Origin: Dugong dugon
Taxonomy: Eukaryota > Chordata > Mammalia > Sirenia > Dugongidae
Length of the DNA: 64,000 bases
Reading direction: 5' to 3'
Assembly (NCBI GenBank): GCA_030035585.1
Contig: CM057480.1
Location: 4,891,001-4,955,000 of the forward strand
Notes under the pieces: model-generated
What the model was told of the DNA's origin: nothing
Databases searched by the model: none
What the model saw: the letters and a program-made list of their open reading frames with translations, nothing else
Translations under genes and position numbers: made by a program
In this document: positions 44,590 through 54,417 of the stretch, piece after piece
Numbering within the stretch: the first letter of the stretch is position 1
How the letters are laid out: each line of letters opens with the position of its first letter

Positions 44590-44745
44590 TAAAAATTAGT
44601 TGCTGTCAAGTTGATTCCAACTCATGGTGACCCATGTGTATCAGAGTAGAACGGTGCTCTATAGGGTTTTCAATGGCTAATTGTTCAGAAGTAGATCACC
44701 GGGACTTTCTTGATTGTGTTAACTGCTTGTACCACCCAAGGACTC
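44590..44745 (-). mobile_element. Afrotherian SINE, old subtype
   Basis: 'gttgctgtcaagttgattcc', 'ggttttcaatggctaattgt' and 'cttgtaccacccaaggactc'. Part of the head is deleted. It abuts the younger SINE at 44758. Confidence 0.9.
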
Positions 44746-44757
44746 TTATGACAATTA

Positions 44758-44975
44758 AAAAAAAAAAAAAAACCCACTGCTGTTGAGTCAATTCTGACTC
44801 ATAGTGACCGTATAGGACAAAGTAGAACTGCCTCATAGGGTTTCCCAGGCTATAAATCTTTATGGAAGCAGACTGCCACATCTTTCTTCCATGGAGTGGC
44901 TGATAGGTTTGAACCACCGACCTTGTGTTTAGCAGCCAAGTGCTTAACCACCATGCTACCAGGGCTCCTTCCCAC
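44758..44975 (-). mobile_element. Afrotherian SINE, long subtype
   Basis: Flanked by gacaatta at 44750-44757 and 44976-44983. Begins with a plus-strand A run (its own 3' T-run). Contains the long-subtype block 'ttatggaagcagactgccac'. Confidence 0.95.
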
Positions 44976-44983
44976 GACAATTA

Positions 44984-46066
44984 GAGCCCCTCAAATCTGC
45001 CAAGAGCTGAGACAAGTGCTTTTAATCTTCAGACTACTTTGCTAAGCAGGAATCTTTTACTCAGTTCTTAGAGTAGGACAGCTGAAGACTGTAGAAGCTA
45101 AGTAACTTGCCAAGTTCACATTTAGGAAGTTGGGATTTGACTTCAGCTCTCTGGTTCCAGAGCCTATGCTTTTTCCTTCAGACCACGCTGGAAGCAGAAA
45201 GGAGGTACAAATGGACCCTGCAGTGCAGATATTGGGTTACGTGGAGATAGTGGGAGGTTCTTGGCTAGTATGGAGCATATCATCTCTTAAAGAATGAGAA
45301 GAGGTGGCCCAAATTACCAACAAGACCCACTACTGCATAATTTATGTAAAAGCCCCGGACAGAAGAAGACGCACTACATGCTAAGTGCGCTGACTGCATG
45401 GCTCGTTCGTGCCTGTTTCATCAGCACCAAGGACAGTGTCCTGCACAGAGTAAATACTCAGTACATGCTTATTTCTATAAATTAATTTAACTTAAGGGAG
45501 GGCTCACCATGGTTGAGGCACTAAGAAACAACCTCTCAGCCCCCAAACTCCTGGGAGTGTCAATGCCCTAGGGCCCCAGCTGCTGTGCTTTGAAATCGAT
45601 CGCTGTGTGGGCACTGAAGCCTCCTTTCCCATGAGCCCTCCCAGCCAAGGACTGAGCACAGGGATACCAAGGCAGGACCCTTTCTGGGAGATGCAGGACT
45701 CCTCTGACAGCAACTTAGGCTTAAGGATCCTGAAACAGCTTTGTCGAACTTCCTAAGAATTTCGAGGCAGTTTAAGACAATTCCACTCAAATTTTCTTCC
45801 TTCCTCCCCTCTCTCCTTCACTCGAAATCAGATTACATCATGATCTGTGGTTCTCCCAGTCTCTCCTGACCATCATCGTACTGCCAATCTCAGATATTTC
45901 CCTGATAAATTTTGTGCATGTTTAATCCCATGTTGCCATCTACTTCTTGGAGGATCTGGACTAGCACATGGAGCATCCCTGACACCTGGTGCGCGTCTCA
46001 CCTCTTTACCTTCCTAGATACATTGTCATTTAGCTACTCTTAAGGCATCACTCGCCCAATGTGTCT
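44984..46066. other. Mostly unrecognised; MIR-like trace near 45000-45190
   Basis: 'agctaagtaacttgccaagt' and 'ggttccagagcctatgcttt' at about 45099-45175 are MIR landmarks in reverse. The rest, including frames at 45504-45790 minus, shows no domain. Confidence 0.45.
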
Positions 46067-46072
46067 GCCAGT

Positions 46073-47150
46073 TTGTCATACTGTGGGGGCTTGTGTGTTG
46101 CTGTGATGCTGGAAGCTATGCCACTGGTATTCAAATAACCAGCAGGGTCACCCACGGTGGACAGGTTTCAGCTGAGCTTCCAGACTAAGACAGAACAGAA
46201 CAAGGGGATACTGTGTGGTTTAAAGTCAGGAAAAGTATGTGTCAGGGTTGTGTCCTTTCACCATACTTTTTCAACCTGTATACTGAGCAAATAATCCGAG
46301 AAGCTGGACTATATGAAGAAGAAAGGGGCATCAGGATTGGAGGAAGACTCATTAACAACCTGCGTTATGCAGATGACACAACCTTTCTTGCTGAAAGTGA
46401 AGAGAATTTGAAACACTTAGTGATGAAAATCAAAGACTACAGCCTTCAGTATGAATTACACCTCAACATAAAGAAAACAAAAATCCTCACAACTGGACCA
46501 ATAAGCAACATCATGATAAACGGAGAAAAGATGGAAGTTATCCCGGATTTCATTTCACTTGGATCCACAATCCACACCCATGGAAACAGCAGTCAAGAAA
46601 TCAAACGACACATTGCATTGGGCAAATCTGCTGCAAAAGACCTCTTTAAAGCATTGAAAAGCAAAGATGTCACTTTGAGAACAAACGTGCGCCTGATCCA
46701 AGCCATGGTGTTTTCAGTTGCCTCAAATGCTCGCGAAAGCTGGGCAATGAATAAGGAAAACCATAGAAAAATTGATGACTTTGAATTATGGTGCTGGCGA
46801 AGAATATGGAATATACCATGGACTGCCAAAAGAACGAACAAATCTGTCCTGGAAGAAGTACAGCCAGAATGCTCCTTAGAAGCAAGGATGGCAAGACTTT
46901 GTCTCACATACTTTGGACATGTCAGCAGGAGGGACCAATCCCTGAAGAAGGACATCATGCTTGGTAAAGTAAATGGTCAGCAAAAAGGGGGAAGACCCTC
47001 AAGGAACTGGACTGACACAGTGACTACAACAATGGGTTCAAGCATAACAACAATTGCGAGGATGGCACAGGACTGGGCAGTGTTTCGTTCTATTCTACAT
47101 AGGGTCGCTGTGAGTTGGATTCAACTCGACAACACCTAACAATAGCATAC
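46073..47150 (+). mobile_element. Internally deleted RTE LINE
   Basis: 46073-46190 matches the RTE 5' leader ('ttgctgtgatgctggaagct', 'ggtggacaggtttcagctga'). It then jumps directly to RT sequence just before motif B and continues to the 3' end ('cgacaacacctaacaatagc'). The endonuclease and the first half of the RT are absent. The junction lies in 'actaagacagaacagaacaa', where both sides share a short acaga-type overlap. gccagt on both flanks (46067-46072, 47151-47156) is a possible target duplication. Confidence 0.88.
46213..47139 (+). pseudogene. RTE RT C-terminal half, 308-codon open frame
   Basis: The longest non-repetitive open frame in the window. Residues 1-25 retain RT motif B (MCQGCVLSPYFFNLYTEQII), and YADDT near residue 53 is the catalytic Y-x-DD box. 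A long conserved C-terminal domain follows (KKTKILTTGPISN, ALGKSAAKDLFK, NIPWTAKRTNKSVLEEVQP). Motif A (FIDCAKAFD in the copy at 14.4 kb) and the endonuclease are missing, so it cannot act as an RT. The intact frame suggests a relatively young copy, not host selection. The start Met is simply the first in the frame. Confidence 0.9.
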
Positions 47151-47762
47151 GCCAGTGAAACTCTCACCACAATCAACACAGTGAAGATGTTTATCACCCC
47201 CAGAAGTTTCCTCCTGCCCCTCTGTAATACTCCATCATGACTCTGTCTACCCCCACCTCCAGGAAACCACTGATTTGGCTTTCCGACACTATAGAATAGT
47301 TTGCACTTTCTAGAGTTTAATACAAATGGAGTAATACAATATGTATTCTTTTTTGTCTGACTCTTTCACTCTTGTGTAATTATTTTGAAATTCATCCATG
47401 TTGTAGCATGTATCAGTACTTCAGTCATTTTTATGACAAAATAATATTCCTTGTACGAATATACCACAGTTTGTTTATCCATTCACCTGTTGACGGACAT
47501 TTGGGTTTTAGCTATTACAAATAAAGCTGCTATGAACATTCCTATAAAAGTGTTTTTATAGGCATATACTTTCATTTCTAGGAGAGGGACTGCTGGACAA
47601 TATGATAGATGTTTGTTTAACTTTTTAAGAAACTGTAAAACTGTTCTCCATAGTGAATGGACCTTTTACATACCCATCAGCAGTGTATGCGAGTCCTAGC
47701 TCCTCCAAATCCTCACCAATATTTGTTATGATTAGTCTTTTTAATTTTAACCATTCTAATAG

Positions 47763-47968
47763 CCCTGATGGTGCTGTGGTTAAGTGCCTGGCTACCATCT
47801 GAAAGGCTGGCAGTTCAAATCCACCAGCCGCTCCATGGGAGAAAGATCTAACAGTCTGCTTCCACAAAGATTACAGCCTTGGAAACCCTATGAGGCAGTT
47901 GTACTCTGTCCTTTCGGGCCGTTATGAGTCGGAATCGACTTGACTGCAGTGAGTTTTGTCGTTTTTGG
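47763..47968 (+). mobile_element. Afrotherian SINE, long subtype, inside LINE-1
   Basis: aatag flanks it at 47758-47762 and 47969-47973, and the LINE-1 sequence resumes without loss. The long-subtype block 'aacagtctgcttccacaaag' is present. Confidence 0.95.
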
Positions 47969-48597
47969 AATAGTTATATAGTAGGATCTCCTTGTGGTTT
48001 TAATTTGCATTTTCCTCATGACTAAGTATGTTGAGCATCTTTTGATGTTATTTACCATGTGAGTATTTTCTTTGGAGAAGTGTCTGTTCAAATATTTTGC
48101 CCATTTTTAATTGGGTCATTTGTTTTCTTACTATTGAGTTTTGATAGCTCTTTATAAAATTTGGATATAAGTCCTTTCTGAAATACATGCTTTGCAAATA
48201 TTTTCTCCACATCTGTGGCTTGTATTTTCATTATCTTAGCAGTGTTTTATAAACAGCAGAAGTTTTTAATGTTGATCAAGTTTAATTGATAAATTGGTAA
48301 AGCTTTTGTTTTATGGATAGCGCTTTTGGTATTGTATCGAAGAAATATGTGCCTAACCCAGAGTCCCTAAAATTTTATCTTATATTTCTTCTCAAAGTTG
48401 TATATTCCTCAGGTTTCAAATGTGATCCATTTGAGTTAATTTTTATGTATGATGTGAGGTGTGGATTGAAATTGTTTTATTTATTTATATTTGCATGTGG
48501 CAATCCAACTGTACCAGCAACATTTACTGAAAAGATTATCTTTCTTCAATAAATTGTTTTTGCACCTTTGTCTAAAACTGGTTGTCTAAATATGTAT

Positions 48598-48766
48598 GGG
48601 AAACCCTGGTAGTGTAGTGGTTAAGAGCTACAGCTGCTAACCAAAAGGTCGGCAGTTTGAATCCACCAGGCACTCCTTGGAAACTCTATAGGGCAGTTCT
48701 GCTCTGTCCTATAGGGTCACCATGAGTCAGAATCGACTTGACAGCAACTTTTTTTTTTTTTTTTTT
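48598..48766 (+). mobile_element. Afrotherian SINE ending in an 18-T run, inside LINE-1
   Basis: Short subtype. The 3' end 'cgacttgacagcaac' is followed by T18 (48749-48766) and then directly by aatatgt, which also precedes the head (48589-48595). Confidence 0.97.
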
Positions 48767-49694
48767 AATATGTGAGAAATCAGTTTCTTCGCTCTCTGTT
48801 CTTTTCTATTGATCTGTCTTCCATGATGCCCATGACACTCTGTCTTGATTATTTAGGTCTTTAAATCTATTAGTGTGAGTCCTCTAACTCTGTACTCCTT
48901 TTTCAAAATTGTTTCAACTACTCTTAAGTCCCTTGGATTTCCATATGAATATCGATTAGTCAATTTCTACCAAAACAAAGAAACAAACAATCAAAAATAG
49001 CCTGCTGGATTCTTACTGAGATTTTGTTGCATCTATAGAACAATTTGTGGGGAATTAACACATTAACAATAGTGAATATTCCATCCCACGAACGCAGAAT
49101 TTGTCTTGATTTACTTAGGACTTCTATAATGTCTTTCAGTAATATTTTGCAGCTTTCAGTGTACAAATCTTTCATACCTTTTGTCAGATTTATTCTTAAG
49201 CATTTCATACTGTTGATGTTAATACAAATGATATTATTTGTATTTCAATTTCTGATTATTCATTACTAGTCCATAGAAATATAATTAATTTTTACGTTGA
49301 TTTTATATATTGCAACCTTGCTGTTAGTTCTAGTAGCTTTTCTGTAGATTCCATGGATTTTCTATATAGAAATCATGTCATACACGATAAAAACTGTTTT
49401 AATTCTTCCTTTCCCATCTTCATGCCTTCTACCCCTTTTCTTGCCCTAGTGCACTGGCTAGAACCTCCAGTACAATGTTGAATAAAAGTGTTGAGAGCAG
49501 ACAGCCTTATGTTGTCTCTGAATTTAGAGGAAAATAATTCAGGGAAAGAATTTACTATGAAATATGATGTTTGCTATAAATATTTCTGTAGATACCCTTT
49601 AGAGGGTTGATGGTATTTCCTTCTACTGCTAGTTTGCTCAGTTTTTTATCCTGTCTTAGGGATCTCTGTCTTCCATTCCCTAAATACACTCTTG

Positions 49695-49698
<4 letters not shown>

Positions 49699-49727
<29 letters not shown>
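49699..49727. repeat. (CA)n microsatellite
   Basis: About fourteen CA units between the antisense LINE-1 and the following SINE. Confidence 0.97.
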
Positions 49728-49730
<3 letters not shown>

Positions 49731-49893
49731 TTCCCTCGTGGTGCAGTGGTTAAGAGTTCAGCCGCTAACCAAGAGGTTGTCAGTTCGAATCCACTAGCCG
49801 CTCCTTGAAACCCTACAGGGCAGCTCTACTTTATCCTATAGGGGTCACTATGAGTCAGAATCAACTTGACGGTAACGAGTTTGGCTTTTGGTA
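49731..49893 (+). mobile_element. Afrotherian SINE, 5' edge eroded
   Basis: 'cgtggtgcagtggttaagag', 'cagttcgaatccactagccg', then 'cactatgagtcagaatcaac' and 'taacgagtttggcttttgg'. The first head bases are lost where it meets the CA tract. Confidence 0.95.
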
Positions 49894-49960
49894 TACATAT
49901 ATTTCTGGCAGAAGAGTAAATCCAGTCCTGTTACCACCCCCTGTCCTGAAGCAAAAGTTC

Positions 49961-49979
49961 TTTTTTTTTTTTTTTTTTT
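49961..49979. repeat. Poly-T run
   Basis: 19 T. No recognised element ends here. Confidence 0.95.
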
Positions 49980-50164
49980 AAATGAGTAAACCAGCATGGC
50001 ACTGAAACTCATATGGTTGGATTTGGTTGTGATTATGATTACAGTTTTTGTTTCTTCTGATTCAGAGATGTTTAGAGCCTCTCAGCATGGCTGCAGAAAT
50101 GGTTTTATTGTATTCATTTTGTTAGATGTGACAGTGAGTGATCTTGTTGCTTTCTGCTAATGAG

Positions 50165-50338
50165 TCATAGTGCTCATCTCTGCCACTTTCTAGTTATATG
50201 ACCTTGGAGGTTATCTAACTTCTGTGAGCTTTAAGTTTCCCACCTGTAAAATGGGAATGCTTAGAAATGTTAAATAAGATTATAAATATAAAGCATCTAG
50301 CACGGAACCTGGCCCATAATATATATTCAGTAACTGGT
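50165..50338 (+). repeat. MIR SINE
   Basis: 'ctgccactttctagttatat', 'gaccttggaggttatctaac', 'cacctgtaaaatgggaatgc', 'gcatctagcacggaacctgg'. Confidence 0.9.
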
Positions 50339-50971
50339 CACTTGTACTATCTGTGACAAGACGCCTGAGTTAGGAGTCAGATATATTGGCACTAGTGTTG
50401 GCTCAGCCCCTTTCTTTATTTATTATGTAGGGTTCATCAATTAATTACTCTGATATTCACTCTTCCACATAATCATATGTATATACAGATATATCTATGT
50501 TATCTATAAATCTCCAAAATTCTTATTAAATTAGTACAGCTTTTAATTTGATGCCCCAGGAATCTCTGGAAAATTTGGCTCTATAATAGAGTTAGATAAC
50601 ATGCTCCATAGGTATTGTTTTCAAGTCCTTCTTCTCTTTTCTCAGACCCTTGCTAGCCAAATACCTTGTGTGTGAAGTTGACCTCCCACTCTATCTTCCT
50701 TGCACAAGTACTCCGGTGATACCTCAGGAAGCACACAGTTCTAGGAGTCAGGAAATCTTGGTTATAATTCTTGTACCAATCCCTCTTTGATGTGGGACCT
50801 CAGTTTTCTTTTCTCTAAATTGAAGATGTTGAATTAGGTCCTTTCATGGACTCACACATTCATTGATTCTGTCACTACTAGGAATAAAGCCGTGTATTAT
50901 TGCCTGGAGATTCAGAGCTGAACAATGAAGTCCCTCTGCTCAGGATGTTCACAGTCTAGTAAAAAAGGTCC
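50339..50971. other. Partly MIR-like, otherwise unrecognised
   Basis: 50735-50850 ('ctaggagtcaggaaatcttg', 'gtgggacctcagttttcttt') looks like a MIR relative. 50870-50955 recalls an old LINE-type phrase ('gagctgaacaatgaagtccc'). No exon recognised. Confidence 0.4.
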
Positions 50972-51183
50972 AAACCAAAAACCAAACCATCAACCAATTG
51001 ATTCCAACTCATGATGACCCCATATGTTGTCGAGTAGAACTGAGCTCCACACAGTTTTCAAGGCCGTGAACTTTCGAAGCAGACCACCAGGACCTTTCTT
51101 TCAAGGTGCCTCTGGGTGGGTTCGAATCATTAACCTTTCATTTAATAGTCAAATGATTCACCATTTGTGCTCCCCAGGGACTC
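50972..51183 (-). mobile_element. Afrotherian SINE, old subtype
   Basis: 'caaccaattgattccaactc', 'gaagcagaccaccaggacct', 'ggtgcctctgggtgggttcg', 'tgctccccagggactc'. Strongly diverged. Confidence 0.92.
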
Positions 51184-51244
51184 AGAGTAGGAAAGGTAGA
51201 CATTCAAATAAAGGACAAGGTAATAATAATTATAAAACTACCAT

Positions 51245-51490
51245 TGCAGCAACAATAGCATTTAACCTGCATGGAGTACTTCCTATTTCCTAAGCACTCT
51301 CAGAGAAGTCGCATGCATTATCTCACTTTGTTTTTGTACAACAGTCCTGTGAAGCAGGGACTATATGTGCCTCTGCTTTTCCAAGGAAAACTGAAGCACA
51401 GAGTGGTAGCGTCATTTGACCAAGATTCCACAGCTAGCAAGAGGTCAGGCTAGTGTCCACTCTTAGGCAATCTGACTCCAGAGGTGCCTT
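51245..51490 (-). repeat. MIR SINE
   Basis: Reversed MIR order: 'tcctatttcctaagcactct', 'cattatctcactttgttttt', 'gtcctgtgaagcagggacta', 'agattccacagctagcaaga'. Confidence 0.92.
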
Positions 51491-52731
51491 CCCAGCCACC
51501 CATCTGTGGTCGACCCACAGCCATGAGAGTTAGGCCACAGAGAAGCCTGTACATTTCAGAATGCACAGGAGAGGCGCCGAATCCTGTTGGGAAGTGGTAT
51601 GAGTGGAGGCCAGCTAGTCAGGGAAGCGCTAAGATGCTCCCCTATTATCCCTTTACAAATTAAAGAGGCCATGATTCCTTATAACACTAAAGATTTTCCC
51701 TGGAATGAAGAACTTGACTTGGTTGACTTTTCTTGTTTAAATGACAGGTCAAAACCTTTCCATTCTAGTTAATGGCTGCAGATGCAGCTGACCCAAGGAT
51801 TTCTGGGAGGATAATGATGAGGTGCTGGACTCAGTCCGTCTAAGGCACTGCCTGGAGGTTTTAACTGCCAGACCATCATTTAATTCCAGTTATTTTTAGC
51901 CTGCCATCTTGACTCGTTTTAAACCTTTTAATCAGGAGAAACGTCCCTAAGTGTTACTGCACTCTAAAAATGCAAGCAAAAAGGCAGCACTGGAGTTGTG
52001 CTGAGCATCCCTGGGCAGGCTGTTCCTAGCAGAGAGGTGAACTCTGACCCACATGAGGGCAACAAATAATTAGAACTTACAGATTGAAAGGCAAGAAAAG
52101 CGAAGTGCCAGCCAAGAGCTGTGTAACTTTCCCATAATTCCAGCAGGTTTTAATGAGAGGCCGAAAGAGGACAATCCAAACGTTTGCAGGTGAATGTGGA
52201 TATTGCTTGGTGTGGGCTTGTATTTCTGAGTCCTTCCAGATTAATCCTTTTATGTCTACCACTTCTCTTGGATGGGAAGAGTGAGGCTGAGAGTTTCGGA
52301 CATTTAGAGCTTTTGCCTCCAATCATTCCCGAATAGGAGGCAAAGCACTGTTCTAGACACAGAACAGAAAGATGACATGCAACAGTCTCTGCCATCTAGG
52401 GGGCTATAGTCTAGAAAGGGGAACACAGACAACAATAAAAGGCAAAGGCCTCCTGTGATTCCTTCATTGTCCACTCACGCATTCATTCAAATATTTTTTT
52501 ATTGTCTACCTCGTAGAGGGAACTGGAACATAGGGATCAATGAGCCACTGATCCTGTCTTCACAGTCAGACAGGGAAAAACAACAGGTAAACAGGGGGTT
52601 ACAAGACGGTGTGAAAAGTGAAAAGCACAGAGAAGCAGTGACATACCCAATCTTGGCGTGTTGGGAGGAGGCTTTCCAGTGGAAGGTATCTCTGATTTAC
52701 AGTTCCAATTGGATACAGATGTCTGAAGAAA
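51491..52731. other. Mostly unrecognised; contains half of a dispersed direct repeat
   Basis: Apart from 52345-52432, which closely resembles 53413-53502, I see no named element. Frames of 61-100 codons lack domains. Confidence 0.4.
52345..52432 (+). repeat. Direct-repeat unit 1 (about 88 bp)
   Basis: Shares 'actgttctagacacagaa', 'aacagtct', 'ccatctag' / 'ctatctag' and 'tctagaaagggg' with 53413-53502 on the same strand about 1.07 kb away. Confidence 0.75.
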
Positions 52732-52958
52732 TGGAGCCCTGGTGGTACAGTGGTTAAGCCCTCAGCTGCTAATGGAAAGGTCAGTGGTTCAAACTCACCA
52801 GCTGCTCAGCAGGAGAAAAATGAGGCAGTTTACTTCTGTGAAGATTTCCAGGGTTGGAAACCCTATGGGGCAGTTCTACTCTGTCCTACAGGGTTGCCAT
52901 GAGTTGGAATTGACTCAATGGCAATTTTTTTTTTTTTTTTTGGTTTGGGGGGTAGTTG
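52732..52958 (+). mobile_element. Afrotherian SINE, long subtype, 17-T run
   Basis: ctgaagaaa flanks at 52723-52731 and 52959-52967. Full head; long-subtype central block 'ggcagtttacttctgtgaag'; 3' T17 (52925-52941) then 'ggtttgggggg'. Confidence 0.97.
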
Positions 52959-52967
52959 CTGAAGAAA

Positions 52968-54256
52968 GGGAGAAAACTATTCCAGTAAGAGAAAACGGCT
53001 TGTAGGAAGGCGCTTTCAGTGAACTTCCAGGAACTTGGTAAAAGGCTTGGGGTAGAGGATGGGAGATGGATTTTTTTTTTCTACTAAGATTCATACTAAT
53101 GAGAAATTAATCTAAATGAATTGCTTTGATGTCATTCACTTGCCCTTGGGCAGCTTCCACGGACATAGTCTGCTGTTGTTTACCATGGAAGTTATTTTTT
53201 ACTCAGTTTTCTTGAAACAAGCATTTATTAAGGGCGTTTTTCAGGATTTTCCACTATGTTTTGTATTTTTTACTGTGACATTGACATAAAGAATGGAGAA
53301 AAGGTAGGGGAGAGGAGGAGGCTAACCTAACGTGGACTGCAATCCTACGATTTGTATAAGTAGTCTTATCAAACTCTCTTGACTTAATTAATTAGTTCAT
53401 GTCCTAAACAGGGTACTGTTCTAGACACAGAATACAAAGATTATATGAAACAGTCTATGCTATCTAGAGGGATATACTCTAGAAAGGGGTACATATAAGA
53501 CAAATTCAATATAGGATAATAGATGTAATAATAGAGGTATGTTAAAATCATAAAGATGGTCCAAAGGAAGAAGAAAAGATATTTAAACTGCGTTTTGGAA
53601 GTTGCATAAGAATTAACCAGGCCAACTGGAGTAGTAAAGAAATGCCTGGCAGAACGACTGGGTAGGCCTAAAGACAAGCATGTACAAAGGAATTAAGTAG
53701 TTGGCCCAGCAAGGTTCATAGAAGGGAGAGAAGTTAACAAAAAGGAGAGAAATAGAGTAAAAATTATATTGTGGGCAATAGTTGTATAAATGTTGACACA
53801 TCATAAAATACCATCTAGACTTTACTGGAATTGAGAAGGAGTTGTTTTCTAGTTACAGTGGGAATCTAGCAATTGAATTACATATGCAACTGGGAAGAAT
53901 ACAATCTCAAACGCATGAGAAATGAGTTGGAAAGGAGTGTCAGATTAGTGCGAGGGAAAACAACTAAAAAGCCATTTCAAGTGGCCAAGTAAGATATGGC
54001 AAGGATCTGATCCAAGATGCTGGCATAAAAAAAAAAAAAAAAAAAATGAGCACATACTCAAGAGATATTTAGTGGATAGAACTGAGAAAGACATACTGAC
54101 CAACTGGTTGCGAGGGATGATGACAGGCTTTCTAAGTTTTTGCCTTCAGGGACAAAGTGACACTTCACTAGCATAATTAACTGTTCCTCCTTCCTATTTC
54201 TTTTTCATGAGAAAGGTGAGATGCAGAGAAGTTAATTATTTTGCCTAATGTCATAT
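52968..54256. other. Mostly unrecognised; A20 run and direct-repeat unit 2
   Basis: 53413-53502 is the second repeat unit; 54027-54046 is a 20-A run. 53500-53800 has the air of an old antisense LINE-type repeat but is not firm. The minus frames 53441-53804 lack domains. Confidence 0.4.
53413..53502 (+). repeat. Direct-repeat unit 2 (about 90 bp)
   Basis: See 52345-52432; the flanks outside these ~90 bp do not match. Confidence 0.75.
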
Positions 54257-54417
54257 CGGAGCCCTGGTGGTGCAGTGGTTAAGAGTTCCCGTGCTCACCC
54301 AAAGGTCAGCAGTTAGAATCCGCCAGCCGCCCCTTGGATGCCCTCTGGGGCAGCTCTCTGTCCTATAGGGTCGCTGTGAGTGGGAATTGGCAACAGATTT
54401 GGTTTTTTGTTTTTAAG
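54257..54417 (+). mobile_element. Afrotherian SINE, short subtype
   Basis: Head 'ggagccctggtggtgcagtg'; end 'cgctgtgagtgggaattggc' then a T/G-rich tail. gtcatat (54250-54256) and gtcagat (54418-54424) are likely target duplications. A small deletion removed part of 'ctactctgtcc'. Confidence 0.94.

Larger units (their letters stand above)
47157..49690 (-). mobile_element. LINE-1, antisense 3' UTR and ORF2 C-terminal part
   Basis: The textbook antisense order is present: 'ttgtagcatgtatcagtact', 'gttgacggacatttgggttt', then after a SINE 'tccttgtggttttaatttgc', 'ggagaagtgtctgttcaaat', 'cacctttgtctaaaactggt', and after another SINE 'gtacaaatctttcatacctt' and 'gattccatggattttctata'. The last part corresponds to ORF2. 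Frames on the minus strand are short, so it is inactive. Plus-strand frames here are antisense. Confidence 0.95.

Noticed and set aside
46213-47139. Host protein-coding gene, 308 codons
   Set aside because: It carries RTE reverse-transcriptase motifs and lies inside an RTE derivative with both element ends.
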